Positions 1-7,611 of a stretch of 17,054 bases of DNA are shown one piece after another. The notes beneath the pieces are model-generated. The model worked only from the letters and a program-made list of their open reading frames with translations, made no database searches and was not told the DNA's origin. The position numbers and the translations under genes were made by a program. The DNA is from CAJXUU01 sp963975265 (GTDB taxonomy: Bacteria > Bacteroidota > Bacteroidia > Chitinophagales > Saprospiraceae), in NCBI GenBank assembly GCA_963975265.1, contig CAXBGT010000127.1:1-17054 (forward strand). The letters run 5' to 3'. Within the stretch, counting starts at the first letter, position 1; each line of letters begins with the position of its first letter.

Positions 1-1
1 C

Positions 2-1435
2 CATGAACTCAATAAATGGGTAGAGGAGATGCCATATAGCCAGCCATTGAGGTTATTAGTTGATATGAAAAGTGAAAAATTTGTTTCTGCAAATGAGAGT
101 AACACTAACTATGGAGCCTATTTTGCTGAAGACTATGAACCACTAACTAAGAAGGCGACTAAAAAGCTGGCTAAACTGAATATCAAAAAATCTACGAAAG
201 AGGATAGGTTAGTTCCGGGAATATCTAATTCTGATGATAAAGCTTTAGATGAAGAGGTTACTGAGGTTACTGAGGTTGCTGATGTTTTTGAGGTAACTGA
301 GGTTGTTGAGATTGAGGAGATTGAAGAGGCTGAAGAGGTTGGGGAGATTACACTACAAGAAAAGTCAACAATTGCTCATTCTTTGGTTGATGATGTTTCA
401 GAAGATATTGTGGAGGATGATGTATTGGAAACTAACCCAAACATGGTGTTAGTTAATGAAATTAGCCATGAATCAGCGGATGAAGTGCTTGAAGACCAGT
501 TGGAGAATGAAGTATTAGAGATTTCATTAGCTAATGTTGACGAAGTAACCTCATTTAAGGAATTAGATACTCTTATGGAATCAGGCGAGGTTGAAGAAAA
601 TTTGCATAAGGATCAGAATGCTGGAATAGTTGACTACAAATCATTTGTAGTGGGAGTTGCCGGGGATAAGATTAGTACCGAAGAGATCGAAACTGAAATT
701 CAGGATGAAAAAGTTATTGATAAAGAAGAAATTTTTGGTCCTGATGATTTAGTTGATGCACCTAAAAAATCAAAAAAGAAAAAGAAATCGAAAAAATCGG
801 TCAAAGGTGACAAAGAGAAAAAAGCAGTTAAAAAGGAATTGAAAAGCAAAGAAGAAAAGAAAAAGAAGAAATCAAATGGTAAGAATTCTAAGAAGTTAAA
901 AGCAAAAAATAAAAGGAAAAATAAATCTGAAAAATCGAAGTCGGAGAAGAAGGAGAAGAGCACGATAAAGAAAATTAAGGGTGAAATCATAAAGACTGAT
1001 TCCTCTTCTAGTCCAAAACCTGTGAAAGGGAAAGCGAAAAAGATCAAGAAGAAAGTGAAGTATGTTGTTGTAAATGAAGTGACTACAAATGACTTTAAGC
1101 TAAAGGATTATGAAGGAGTCTCGAATTTCACAAATTGGCTACTCGAGCAGAAGTCAATAAATGGCAATCAAAAAATAGAGGAAAAGAAAATAGAAATATC
1201 AGCGGCAAAGAAAAAAGGCAAGAAGAAAAAGAAAAATAAGAAGAATAAAGTGCCACAAGTAGCACAAAACTCGGTGAAGAAAAGTGAAATGATCTTATCG
1301 GAACCGTTGGCAAATATAATGGCAGCACAAGGACATACTAAGAAAGCAAGTAAGATGTATAAGCAACTAGGCTTGATATTTCCAGAAAAAAGTGGTTACT
1401 TTGCAGCGAAAATTGAAAATTTAAAAAATAAATAA
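2..1435 (+). CDS. Lysine-rich protein of the Bacteroidota secG-upstream family, 5' end outside the window
   Basis: Function is unknown. The reading frame is open to the window edge, and the residues just before the first in-window ATG at position 29 (LNKWVEEMPYSQPLRLL across it) resemble the N-terminal helical motif of this family, so the true start probably lies upstream. Numbering from that ATG, residues 76-105 are ten Glu-Val/Ile-x triplets and about 65-245 are strongly acidic. About 246-345 is an extreme lysine/serine tract and 394-407 a second lysine block. Conserved-looking islands are 360-375 (YEGVSNFTNWLLEQK) and the C-terminal TPR-like segment 425-468 with FPEKSGYFAAKI, which I recall as the hallmark of proteins encoded before secG in this phylum. 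There is no signal peptide in the visible part. It ends one base before secG, so the two are probably co-transcribed. Family assignment is from memory of such sequences. Confidence 0.8.
   Translation, partial: HELNKWVEEMPYSQPLRLLVDMKSEKFVSANESNTNYGAYFAEDYEPLTKKATKKLAKLNIKKSTKEDRLVPGISNSDDKALDEEVTEVTEVADVFEVTEVVEIEEIEEAEEVGEITLQEKSTIAHSLVDDVSEDIVEDDVLETNPNMVLVNEISHESADEVLEDQLENEVLEISLANVDEVTSFKELDTLMESGEVEENLHKDQNAGIVDYKSFVVGVAGDKISTEEIETEIQDEKVIDKEEIFGPDDLVDAPKKSKKKKKSKKSVKGDKEKKAVKKELKSKEEKKKKKSNGKNSKKLKAKNKRKNKSEKSKSEKKEKSTIKKIKGEIIKTDSSSSPKPVKGKAKKIKKKVKYVVVNEVTTNDFKLKDYEGVSNFTNWLLEQKSINGNQKIEEKKIEISAAKKKGKKKKKNKKNKVPQVAQNSVKKSEMILSEPLANIMAAQGHTKKASKMYKQLGLIFPEKSGYFAAKIENLKNK
254..343 (+). 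repeat. Coding minisatellite, ten imperfect 9-bp units
   Basis: Ten consecutive 9-base units of the form GAGGTTACT (variants GAGGTTGCT, GAGGTAACT, GAGATTGAG and others) each encode Glu/Asp-Val/Ile/Ala-x. The first two units are identical and later ones diverge. The period is a multiple of three, so unit gain or loss would keep the frame. It lies in the acidic part of the protein upstream of secG. Confidence 0.75.
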
Positions 1436-1436
1436 T

Positions 1437-1706
1437 ATGGTTACAGCATTAACAATCGTAATTGCATTGGTTTGTGTACTTCTTATGGGAGTTGTATTGA
1501 TTCAAAATCCTAAAGGAGGTGGAATAGATTCTACGTTTGGCGGAACAGGTGCCAATCAGATGTTGGGTGCAGCGAAATCAACAGACTTTATTGAGAAATT
1601 GACTTGGGGATTAGCAATAACTTTATTTGTACTTTGTATCATTACTGCAATCGCAGTAACAAGTGGAGGTGGAGCAGGTAACGAAATTTTCATACCGAAG
1701 AACTAA
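1437..1706 (+). CDS. secG: Preprotein translocase subunit SecG
   Basis: SecG is the small inner-membrane subunit of the SecYEG channel and assists SecA-driven export. The 89-residue product has the expected form: a first membrane helix at about 3-23, then LIQNPKGGG and the glycine-rich cytoplasmic loop FGGTGANQMLGAAKSTDF, and a second helix at about 55-75. The loop closely matches SecG proteins of this phylum. The ATG follows the previous stop codon by one base with no Shine-Dalgarno site, which suggests co-transcription and perhaps coupling with the lysine-rich protein. A strong terminator follows 26 bases after the stop, so secG is the last gene of its operon. Length is normal for the family. 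Confidence 0.96.
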   Translation: MVTALTIVIALVCVLLMGVVLIQNPKGGGIDSTFGGTGANQMLGAAKSTDFIEKLTWGLAITLFVLCIITAIAVTSGGGAGNEIFIPKN

Positions 1707-1731
1707 GTTGACCGTACATAAAGAAAGAAAT

Positions 1732-1764
1732 AAAAGCCTGTTCTCACTGAGAGCGGGCTTTTTT
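1732..1764 (+). terminator. Rho-independent terminator of the secG operon
   Basis: Left arm AAGCCTGTTCTC (1734-1745), loop ACT, right arm GAGAGCGGGCTT (1749-1760). The 12-bp stem has two G-U wobbles. A run of six T ends at 1764, and A-T pairs extend the stem base to 1732. Confidence 0.93.
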
Positions 1765-1790
1765 AGTTGGTAAAAGTGAATTAATAAAAG

Positions 1791-2213
1791 ATGAATGAAT
1801 CGTATTTAGATGTTACTCAGGAGTCTGGTAGAATATTTTTTACCAGTGACATAGAAGGTCCAGTAGTAATGTTAAATCTATTGCGTTTTAACGAGATCGC
1901 GGATTTTCGCTTATGTTCAGAATTGATGACCGAATTACCGATCAGTGGACGCCAATGTTATAAAATGTATATGAAGCATACCAGTTCCTTTTTAAAGCAG
2001 GCCGGGAGTGATTTGTTGTACTTTGGAAACACACTACCGAATCTAATCGGTCCTTTGGATGAAAAGTGGGATGTAATGTTACTTGTAAAACATGCTAGCA
2101 AAGAAGATTTCTTGAAATTTGCTACAAATGAAGAATATCTCAAAATCAAGGGATATCGTACTGCTGCGTTAGCGGATAGTCGATTGATGCCGATCTTGGA
2201 AGGGAGGATTTGA
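1791..2213 (+). CDS. DUF1330 family protein
   Basis: A 140-residue protein of the DUF1330 group, small dimeric alpha-beta barrel proteins without an established reaction. Recognisable segments are GPVVMLNLLRF (23-33), YMKHTSSFLKQAGSDLLYFG (60-79), DEKWDVMLLVKH (90-101) and the closing YRTAALADSRLMPI. There is no signal peptide or membrane segment, so it is probably cytosolic. The ATG at 1791 lies only 27 bases after the secG terminator, so the gene must have its own promoter; I see no clear -7 box there. No Shine-Dalgarno sequence is present. About 160 bases without a gene separate it from the arsenic operon, so nothing suggests it belongs to that operon. The family call rests on motif resemblance. 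Confidence 0.8.
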   Translation: MNESYLDVTQESGRIFFTSDIEGPVVMLNLLRFNEIADFRLCSELMTELPISGRQCYKMYMKHTSSFLKQAGSDLLYFGNTLPNLIGPLDEKWDVMLLVKHASKEDFLKFATNEEYLKIKGYRTAALADSRLMPILEGRI

Positions 2214-2364
2214 AATTATTAGTATAATTTCATTATTGCTGAGACTACTAGGCCTATAGGATTGGTGTCATTGAAAAGTAGTGTTTTTACGCAAGGCTTA
2301 CGAAACTTTCTCGATAGTTAAGTAGATTAAGAATTTCTTTGTTGGACGTATTTTATATCTATAT

Positions 2365-2380
2365 ATTGCAATATTGCGAT
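2365..2380 (+). promoter_or_regulatory. Probable ArsR operator (palindrome)
   Basis: ATTGCAATATTGCGAT is an 8+8 palindrome with one mismatched pair, centred between 2372 and 2373. Overlapping perfect palindromes ATATTGCAATAT (2363-2374) and GCAATATTGC (2368-2377) lie in the same stretch. It sits 20 bases before the arsR start and covers the spacer of the proposed promoter. This is the usual place for an ArsR/SmtB operator, where bound repressor blocks transcription until metal(loid) releases it. Binding itself is inferred. Confidence 0.6.
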
Positions 2381-2388
2381 TAAAGAGC

Positions 2389-2396
2389 TATCTTTA
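2389..2396 (+). promoter_or_regulatory. Bacteroidota-type -7 promoter element of the ars operon
   Basis: TATCTTTA fits TAnnTTTG apart from its last base. A TTGC (2366-2369) 19 bases upstream could serve as the -33 element. Transcription would begin at or very near the arsR ATG at 2401, implying a leaderless or almost leaderless message. Confidence 0.5.
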
Positions 2397-2400
2397 CATC

Positions 2401-2739
2401 ATGGGACTTACTAAAACAGAGATATTTACAGAAGAACAGAATAGAATCGCTGAAATTGCAAAAGTGATAGGACATCCTGCGCGGGTTGCTATCCTTCAAT
2501 ATTTAGTCGCTAAAAACTCGTGTGTTTGTGGTGAATTGGTGGGTGAGATAGGATTAGCCCAACCTACTATATCTCAGCACTTAAAAGAGCTAAAGAGGAT
2601 AGGTATACTTAAAGGAAGTATAGAAGGTACAAGTGTATGCTATTGTATTGATCAATCTGTTTTGTCAGAAATAAAGTCTGTTTTCTCTCATTTTTTTGAC
2701 ACTTGCAGTAGTGGGTGCTCAGAAGATAATTGTTGTTAA
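2401..2739 (+). CDS. arsR: ArsR/SmtB-family metalloid-responsive repressor
   Basis: A winged-helix DNA-binding repressor, expected to leave its operator when it binds arsenite or a similar soft metal(loid). The 112-residue product carries the family core IGHPARVAILQYL (23-35), the sensor-type motif SCVCGEL (Cys41 and Cys43, the position of ELCVC in classical ArsR), a recognition helix LAQPTISQHLKEL (52-64) and a wing ending in CYCI (Cys80, Cys82). The tail adds Cys102, Cys106, Cys111 and Cys112, which is unusual. I chose the ATG at 2401: the in-frame TTG at 2374 lies inside the operator palindrome and upstream of the likely transcription start. It heads a three-gene operon (gaps of 21 and 12 bases) and is probably autoregulated. 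Confidence 0.92.
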   Translation: MGLTKTEIFTEEQNRIAEIAKVIGHPARVAILQYLVAKNSCVCGELVGEIGLAQPTISQHLKELKRIGILKGSIEGTSVCYCIDQSVLSEIKSVFSHFFDTCSSGCSEDNCC

Positions 2740-2760
2740 CCATTTAAAATTAATATCATT

Positions 2761-3225
2761 ATGAAATTAGAACAAATAAAAAAACATCTCAAAAGTCTAT
2801 CAACTATAGCTTTCGAATTACCTGATGGAACATTAGTGCCAAATCATTTCCATGTGACTGAAGTAGGGAAGGTGACAAAGGATTTTATTGATTGTGGCGG
2901 TACAGTTCGCCATGAATCTGTTGCCAATTTCCAATTATGGGAAGCGGATGATTACGATCACAGACTGCACCCAGAAAAGCTGGTTGATATCATTGAATTA
3001 TCTCAGAAGGTACTCGGAATAGAAGACTTAGATATAGAAGTTGAATATCAAGGTGCGACGATAGGAAAGTATGGACTTGATTTTGACGGGAAGAATTTCA
3101 AATTAACTACAAAACAAACGGACTGTCTCGCCAAAGATAATTGCGGAGTACCTCAGGAAAAAGTGAAATTAGATTTGGGTTCATTGACTGCAAATGCTTG
3201 TACACCTGGTGGTGGATGCTGTTGA
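2761..3225 (+). CDS. DUF6428 family protein of arsenic operons
   Basis: A 154-residue protein without an established biochemical role. The family is, as I recall, regularly found between arsR and the phosphatase-like arsenate reductase in Bacteroidota. Recognisable segments are PNHFHVTEVG (27-36), FIDCGGTVRHESVANFQLW (42-60) and ADDYDHRLHPEKL (62-74). Conserved His31, Cys45, His51 and His67/His70 could bind metal. The C-terminal part has further cysteines at 122, 128, 147, 153 and 154, ending CTPGGGCC. There is no signal peptide, so it is probably cytosolic. It follows arsR by 21 bases and precedes the reductase gene by 12. A role in binding or handing over arsenite is possible but is only inference from the cysteines and the operon. 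Confidence 0.85.
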   Translation: MKLEQIKKHLKSLSTIAFELPDGTLVPNHFHVTEVGKVTKDFIDCGGTVRHESVANFQLWEADDYDHRLHPEKLVDIIELSQKVLGIEDLDIEVEYQGATIGKYGLDFDGKNFKLTTKQTDCLAKDNCGVPQEKVKLDLGSLTANACTPGGGCC

Positions 3226-3237
3226 AAATAATTAAGA

Positions 3238-3864
3238 ATGTATAAAAAAATAAGATCATCAATCGAGAGATTTGACTTAAATAGTATTCCCGACGATCGA
3301 AAAGCATTATTAGATGAATTGGCAAGTTATATCCGACTTCAAATGGGAGAGGAAAAAACGGTTAATTTGAACTTCATCTGTACCCATAATTCGAGACGAA
3401 GTCATCTTTCCCAAATATGGGCACAGACCATGGCTGCATATTATGGGGTACGGGATGTGTGCTGTTACTCTGGAGGAACTGAGGCAACTGCAATGTTTCC
3501 TGTAGTAGGAGAGACACTTACTAGTCAAGGGTTCGCAATCTCAAAACTGGCAGATCAAAAGAATCCAGTATATGCAATCAGATTCGATAGTGTATCTCGA
3601 GCAATGATCGTATTTTCAAAAAAGTACGATGATGTATTCAATCCAAAGTCTGACTATGGAGCGATCATGACTTGTGCATCTGCGGATGAGGGGTGCCCTG
3701 TAGTCTTAGGAGCGGAAATACGATTACCTATCAGATATGATGATCCAAAAGTGTCTGATGGCACTCCATATCAAGCAAAAGTGTATTTAGAAAGGAGTGT
3801 TCAGATAGGTACAGAGATGAAGTATGTGTTTTGGCGAGTAGGCCAAGTACTTAGCGGAACCTAG
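3238..3864 (+). CDS. arsC: Low-molecular-weight phosphatase-like arsenate reductase (thioredoxin type)
   Basis: Predicted to reduce arsenate to arsenite. The 208-residue product has the phosphatase loop CTHNSRRS (48-55), a CX5R(S) motif with catalytic Cys48 and Arg54. A second cysteine pair Cys146/Cys153 (TCASADEGCP) has the CX6C spacing that carries the disulfide relay in Staphylococcus-type ArsC. YDDP (167-170) supplies the DP aspartate. An N-terminal helical extension of about 40 residues precedes the fold, longer than classical 130-residue ArsC but, as I recall, usual for the Bacteroidota form. CCYSGGTEA (75-83) matches the strand after the P-loop. All key residues are present, so the enzyme looks intact. 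It is the last intact gene of the ars operon; no arsenite exporter follows. A protein tyrosine phosphatase role is the alternative, but the CX6C pair and neighbours favour arsenate. Confidence 0.88.
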   Translation: MYKKIRSSIERFDLNSIPDDRKALLDELASYIRLQMGEEKTVNLNFICTHNSRRSHLSQIWAQTMAAYYGVRDVCCYSGGTEATAMFPVVGETLTSQGFAISKLADQKNPVYAIRFDSVSRAMIVFSKKYDDVFNPKSDYGAIMTCASADEGCPVVLGAEIRLPIRYDDPKVSDGTPYQAKVYLERSVQIGTEMKYVFWRVGQVLSGT

Positions 3865-3867
3865 AAA

Positions 3868-3966
3868 TTGAAAACCTTCTTCGCGATTTTGGACGTTGGG
3901 TTATTGCTTATAGTGACCCTTGGTCCTGGTCCTGAGACTAGCTTCCTTCTGAATGGTGCAAATTAA
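3868..3966 (+). pseudogene. Possible LysE/RhtB-type transporter remnant (N-terminal stub)
   Basis: A 32-codon frame beginning at a TTG four bases after the arsC stop encodes a hydrophobic stretch (FFAILDVGLLLIVTLGPGP) that resembles the first helix and TPGPG motif of LysE/RhtB exporters. It ends at TAA (3964-3966), and I see no continuation in any frame up to the next gene. Its position, where an efflux gene would be expected, makes a decayed transporter plausible. The evidence is only about 20 residues of similarity, so chance resemblance is possible. Confidence 0.28.
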
Positions 3967-4086
3967 CATACAGAAGAGGGAGTTCAAGTCTACTTCTTTT
4001 AGTGATTTCTTTGGTTGAAGAAGGGATAAGTATTATAAAGAACGGATACTTTTATGGGGGAGTAATAATTACTTAGATAAAAAACA

Positions 4087-4560
4087 ATGGAGAAAATTTC
4101 AAACAGAGCATTAATCAGCCGACTATATACAACAGCCAATGCGCAGTTAGCGGTATCTAAATTTGATATTGAAAAATGGTCGGAATGGTATCAGGCTGTT
4201 CAGGAACTAGAAGGTCCTGAAAAAATGGTTTATTTGATAGTGAAATTAAATCAAACGGTAACAAATGGCGGTTTTGTGGGATTTTATGAAAAATCAATGG
4301 GGATATTTGCTCCCGAAATTATTTATGTGCTGAACGAAATTAACGCTGTAGCATCTGCTGAAATTGTTTCTAGCTCTTTACCAGTTGTGAATCCACAAGG
4401 ACTTTTGGATGACGCTTACAAGGAGTTTGTTTTTAAGCTTAAGCTGTCAGAAAGACAGAAATCGGAACTATTTTCTCAGGATTTACGATATGATCAACTA
4501 CAAGACCAAGAGAATTTAGAAGATCTATTAGGGGACTATCTGCAAGGAATGGTCAAGTGA
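4087..4560 (+). CDS. DMP19/DUF4375-like protein
   Basis: A 157-residue soluble protein that resembles the DMP19-like (DUF4375) domain. Segment EGPEKMVYLIVKLNQTVTNG (67-86) followed by GFVGFYEKSMGIF matches the family pattern of a helix, then NGGF and an aromatic run, then a helix rich in small residues (EINAVASAEIVSSSL). No reaction is established for such proteins; the name DMP19 comes from a Neisseria DNA-mimic protein, and that function should not be assumed here. The C-terminal 40 residues are acidic (many Glu, Asp, Gln). No signal peptide or membrane segment. The gene stands alone with about 120-bp (upstream) and 466-bp (downstream) flanks that look degenerate. The ATG at 4087 follows an AT-rich leader with no Shine-Dalgarno site. 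Confidence 0.55.
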   Translation: MEKISNRALISRLYTTANAQLAVSKFDIEKWSEWYQAVQELEGPEKMVYLIVKLNQTVTNGGFVGFYEKSMGIFAPEIIYVLNEINAVASAEIVSSSLPVVNPQGLLDDAYKEFVFKLKLSERQKSELFSQDLRYDQLQDQENLEDLLGDYLQGMVK

Positions 4561-5026
4561 AATTCTGTCATTAACATCGTTGGGTAGCCTTATTATTATT
4601 AGCTAGCTATAGAACGGTGTTCGATAAGTCGTAATTATATTCACCACATGAATTATTGTCAAATACGCTATCGATTTATGTAAGTGATTCGTGATTGCAT
4701 GAAGTGTTTTGATTCGGGTCTATAGCCAATCCAAGTTGAAATTTAGGATGTGTAGAAAACGTACTGCACTTTCAAGTGAAAATAACTACTCTTATTTCTA
4801 TTTTCATTAAAAGCAACTTAAGAGGTGAGTGTCTAACAATGTCCTTCTCAGATCGAGAAAGAAAGGGGGGAGTTGTGGAGGTGCGATTTCGGTATTAGTA
4901 GAAAAGGACTTAGCATCTATAGGGTATACAGTCCAAGATTATTGAGTTGAAATATAACCGATCGGGGTTCTATACTTGAATGCATCACACCCAAAAGTCG
5001 ATGTCCCGAATTCTCTAAATCTACCC
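4561..5026. other. Intergenic stretch without a recognisable gene
   Basis: About 470 bases between a plus-strand gene and the 3' end of the minus-strand receptor gene. All frames are interrupted often. The longest protein-like piece I noticed is about 39 codons on the plus strand, ending at the TGA near 4945 (GGAISVLVEKDLASIGYTVQ); I cannot assign it. There is no clear terminator for the receptor gene, no tRNA-like segment and no obvious repeat. It reads like decayed coding DNA. Confidence 0.5.
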
Positions 5027-7552
5027 TTATATCTCCACCCTTAATCTCAAATTGATCCTTCTCGAAGTCAAGAAATTTGGAATCGCAAATTGCTCATCTG
5101 TCACTGTCTTGATCCATGTGTTATTTGCTACATTGGCGACCTCAAGCATATTAAATACTTCCACACTCAACCAGGCATTTTTACTGAATTTAAATGGATG
5201 ATGTGGTCGTTTATTTTTCCAATCCTCTTTCCATAATTGATACCCGAAACCAATATCTACTCTGTGATAAGGCTTGTATCGGAAAGTATTTCTGTAAACC
5301 TCATTATTATCTTTGACGCCAAATGGTAAGCCTGTGCCTACACTTAGATTAAGATGCATTTTAAAGTTCTCGTTGTTAGGTAGATAATCTTGAAAAAACA
5401 TGGATAGCTGCATCAGTCGGTCAGTTGGTCTTGGAACAGAAGATTGTAACAATGGACTATCAGGATCTTCAGGATTGTATTTTAGGTGATCGATTCCTAG
5501 AATGTTTTCTTTAGTGGATAGAAAAGAAAGATTAATCCATGATTCAGCTCCGGGCACAAATTCTCCATTTAGTCTGATGTCTATTCCGGTAGCGTAGCCG
5601 TCAGAGTCATTTTCTCCACTGTATCTGATTCTTACATTGTCTACTTCATATGAGACCAGATTGCTCATTGTTTTATAATAAACCTCTGTTATCAACCGGA
5701 ATGGCTTTGCACTCATACTTTTCCAATAAAAATCATAACTCAATCCACCAACTAAGTGCGTTGATTTTTGAGACTTGAGATTTAGATTTACTGTTCCATC
5801 TGGCCTTCTCATCTCTCTATAGATCGGTGGCTGATAGTAAATTCCACCACTCAGTTTGAATGATATATTCTTATCCCAACTAAGCGGTTTGTATAATATC
5901 TGTGCTCGTGGGCTCAAAACAAATTCCTTGCTGAGATCACGATAATTACCTCTCAGCCCTACGGTGAATTTCATTTCTCTCACACCTTCGTCCAAGTAGC
6001 TGTAACTATCTTGAACATATCCAGAAAATCGATTTGATCTAATCTCATTTTCAGTCTTTAAAAATGACGAGAGTTGTAGTTCTTCAGGATTAATCGGAAG
6101 TGAAAAACCAGCTGAATCGATGCGTTCCCATTCATTGAGGCGATCGTCGAAGTATTCGTTTTGGTATTTTAACCCCCATTGGAAAAAGTGAGAAGTCACT
6201 GCATCATTTTCTGTCTGTAGTTCGAATCCTCCTTTGTGCGCAATGTTGTAAATTCTGTTAAATAAGTAGTTCCGAGTATATGTATGCTGTGTGCCGACAC
6301 CTAAAACGGCCACTTCTGTTCCAAAATCGTCGCTACCTAAATCAGTTTCAATCTCCGCCAATCTATAGAAACCAAGGATATCAAAATTCTCCTCTTCATT
6401 ACTCTGATAATTGGATGCTAAAAACTTAAGATAAAGAGGGTTTTTGTCTCTTTCTGGTACAAAAGTGAATGCAACGCCTGTAGTCCCATTCGTAAATCTA
6501 TCTTTTTCTCCTCCTTCGAACACTGAAGTAAACCTCAATGCTTGAGTGATCAATCCTAAAGTCGTACTTCTTGTCGTTGGTGTAAAATTATACACACTTT
6601 TGTTATAATTACCTAGAAATCCAATTTGCAGAGTTCTCGAAATATCATACGTTAGGTAGGCTTGAATGTCGGTAAATTGCGGGAGGTATTCTCCTTTAGT
6701 ATCTAGTGAACCGAGGATGTATTTTGATGTCTTATATCTAGCACCAACTAAGTACCTGAATTTATTGTAAGCATTGGCTCCCAATCTTTTGCTTCCTTCG
6801 ATGTGAGCTGATGTACCTAGCAGACTGGCAGAAATACTGGCTTTTGTCACCTCTGGTCGTTTGTATTTGATATCCAAAACAGAAGACAACTTATCTCCAT
6901 ATTTTGCTTGAAACCCTCCAGATGAAAATGATAGATCCCTTACTAAGTCAATATTAGGAAAGCTCAATCCCTCTTGTTGTCCACTTCGTATGAGTTGAGG
7001 ACGGAAAATTTCAAAGTCATTGACATACACTAGGTTTTCATCATAATTACCACCTCTCACATTGTACTGTGAACTTAATTCTCCACCACTTCCCGCGGAA
7101 ACTCCTAATGCAATACTAGGAAGAACAGATTCTAGGTTACCTGATGCAGTTGGAAGACTTTTGAATTCTGAAACTTCTTCTTTGACCATTCCAACATCTT
7201 CGATTCTAGATTCAGTGACTATGATTTCTATATCTGATTCTTGTGCGGCGAGCTTAATGTTTACATAACGTTTTGATCCAGGTGCCATCTCCACGACCAA
7301 TGTACTTGCTGTATTATAACCCAATCTCGAGACAACCAACCTTTGTTTTTTTTCAGCTTCGATCTCTAATCTGTATGATCCGTCAATGCCAGATTCAGTA
7401 GCAATGTTAGTATTTTGAATATAGATCGTTGCAAATTCAACGGCTAAACCAGTTTCTAGGTCAGTAATATTTCCAAATACAATGGCTTTTTCAGATTGGC
7501 TATAAAGTGAACTAAATGCAAGAAGAGAAATGAGGATTAAAAATTGTTTCAT
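5027..7552 (-). CDS. TonB-dependent outer-membrane receptor with carboxypeptidase-regulatory-like domain
   Basis: An outer-membrane beta-barrel expected to import a ligand using TonB/ExbBD energy. Domains in the 841-residue product: signal peptide 1-18 (cleavage near SLYSQ), a beta-sandwich of the CarboxypepD_reg-like type at about 24-105 (GNITDLETG...GYNTAST), a plug at about 115-225 with the typical YNVRGGNYDENLVYVNDFE (163-181), then the barrel to the end, closing with a hydrophobic/charged final strand (NLRLRVEI). I start at the ATG at 7552; a TTG just before it is less likely. It lies 59 bases after rpe on the same strand and may share its transcript. No SusD-like lipoprotein gene is adjacent and the length is well below typical SusC, so it is not part of a glycan-uptake pair. 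The substrate cannot be told; siderophores, cobalamin, metals and peptides are all possible. Confidence 0.93.
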   Translation of the reverse strand: MKQFLILISLLAFSSLYSQSEKAIVFGNITDLETGLAVEFATIYIQNTNIATESGIDGSYRLEIEAEKKQRLVVSRLGYNTASTLVVEMAPGSKRYVNIKLAAQESDIEIIVTESRIEDVGMVKEEVSEFKSLPTASGNLESVLPSIALGVSAGSGGELSSQYNVRGGNYDENLVYVNDFEIFRPQLIRSGQQEGLSFPNIDLVRDLSFSSGGFQAKYGDKLSSVLDIKYKRPEVTKASISASLLGTSAHIEGSKRLGANAYNKFRYLVGARYKTSKYILGSLDTKGEYLPQFTDIQAYLTYDISRTLQIGFLGNYNKSVYNFTPTTRSTTLGLITQALRFTSVFEGGEKDRFTNGTTGVAFTFVPERDKNPLYLKFLASNYQSNEEENFDILGFYRLAEIETDLGSDDFGTEVAVLGVGTQHTYTRNYLFNRIYNIAHKGGFELQTENDAVTSHFFQWGLKYQNEYFDDRLNEWERIDSAGFSLPINPEELQLSSFLKTENEIRSNRFSGYVQDSYSYLDEGVREMKFTVGLRGNYRDLSKEFVLSPRAQILYKPLSWDKNISFKLSGGIYYQPPIYREMRRPDGTVNLNLKSQKSTHLVGGLSYDFYWKSMSAKPFRLITEVYYKTMSNLVSYEVDNVRIRYSGENDSDGYATGIDIRLNGEFVPGAESWINLSFLSTKENILGIDHLKYNPEDPDSPLLQSSVPRPTDRLMQLSMFFQDYLPNNENFKMHLNLSVGTGLPFGVKDNNEVYRNTFRYKPYHRVDIGFGYQLWKEDWKNKRPHHPFKFSKNAWLSVEVFNMLEVANVANNTWIKTVTDEQFAIPNFLTSRRINLRLRVEI

Positions 7553-7611
7553 CAAAAATTGTTAGATGATAGATAGATCAGCAGAAGTACTAAAAACGAA
7601 AGATTAAAAAA

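Noticed and set aside
700..1328. Minus-strand open frames rich in Phe and Ser opposite the lysine tract
   Set aside because: They are complements of AAA/AAG/GAA codons in the real plus-strand gene; the low-complexity composition follows from that alone.
2374..2400. TTG start adding nine residues to ArsR
   Set aside because: The TTG is inside the operator palindrome and upstream of the likely transcription start; the ATG at 2401 fits the family.
4561..5026. Possible tRNA, small RNA or CRISPR in the gene-free stretch
   Set aside because: No TTCGA-type T-loop with paired arms, no spaced direct repeats, and no hairpin with a T-run were found.
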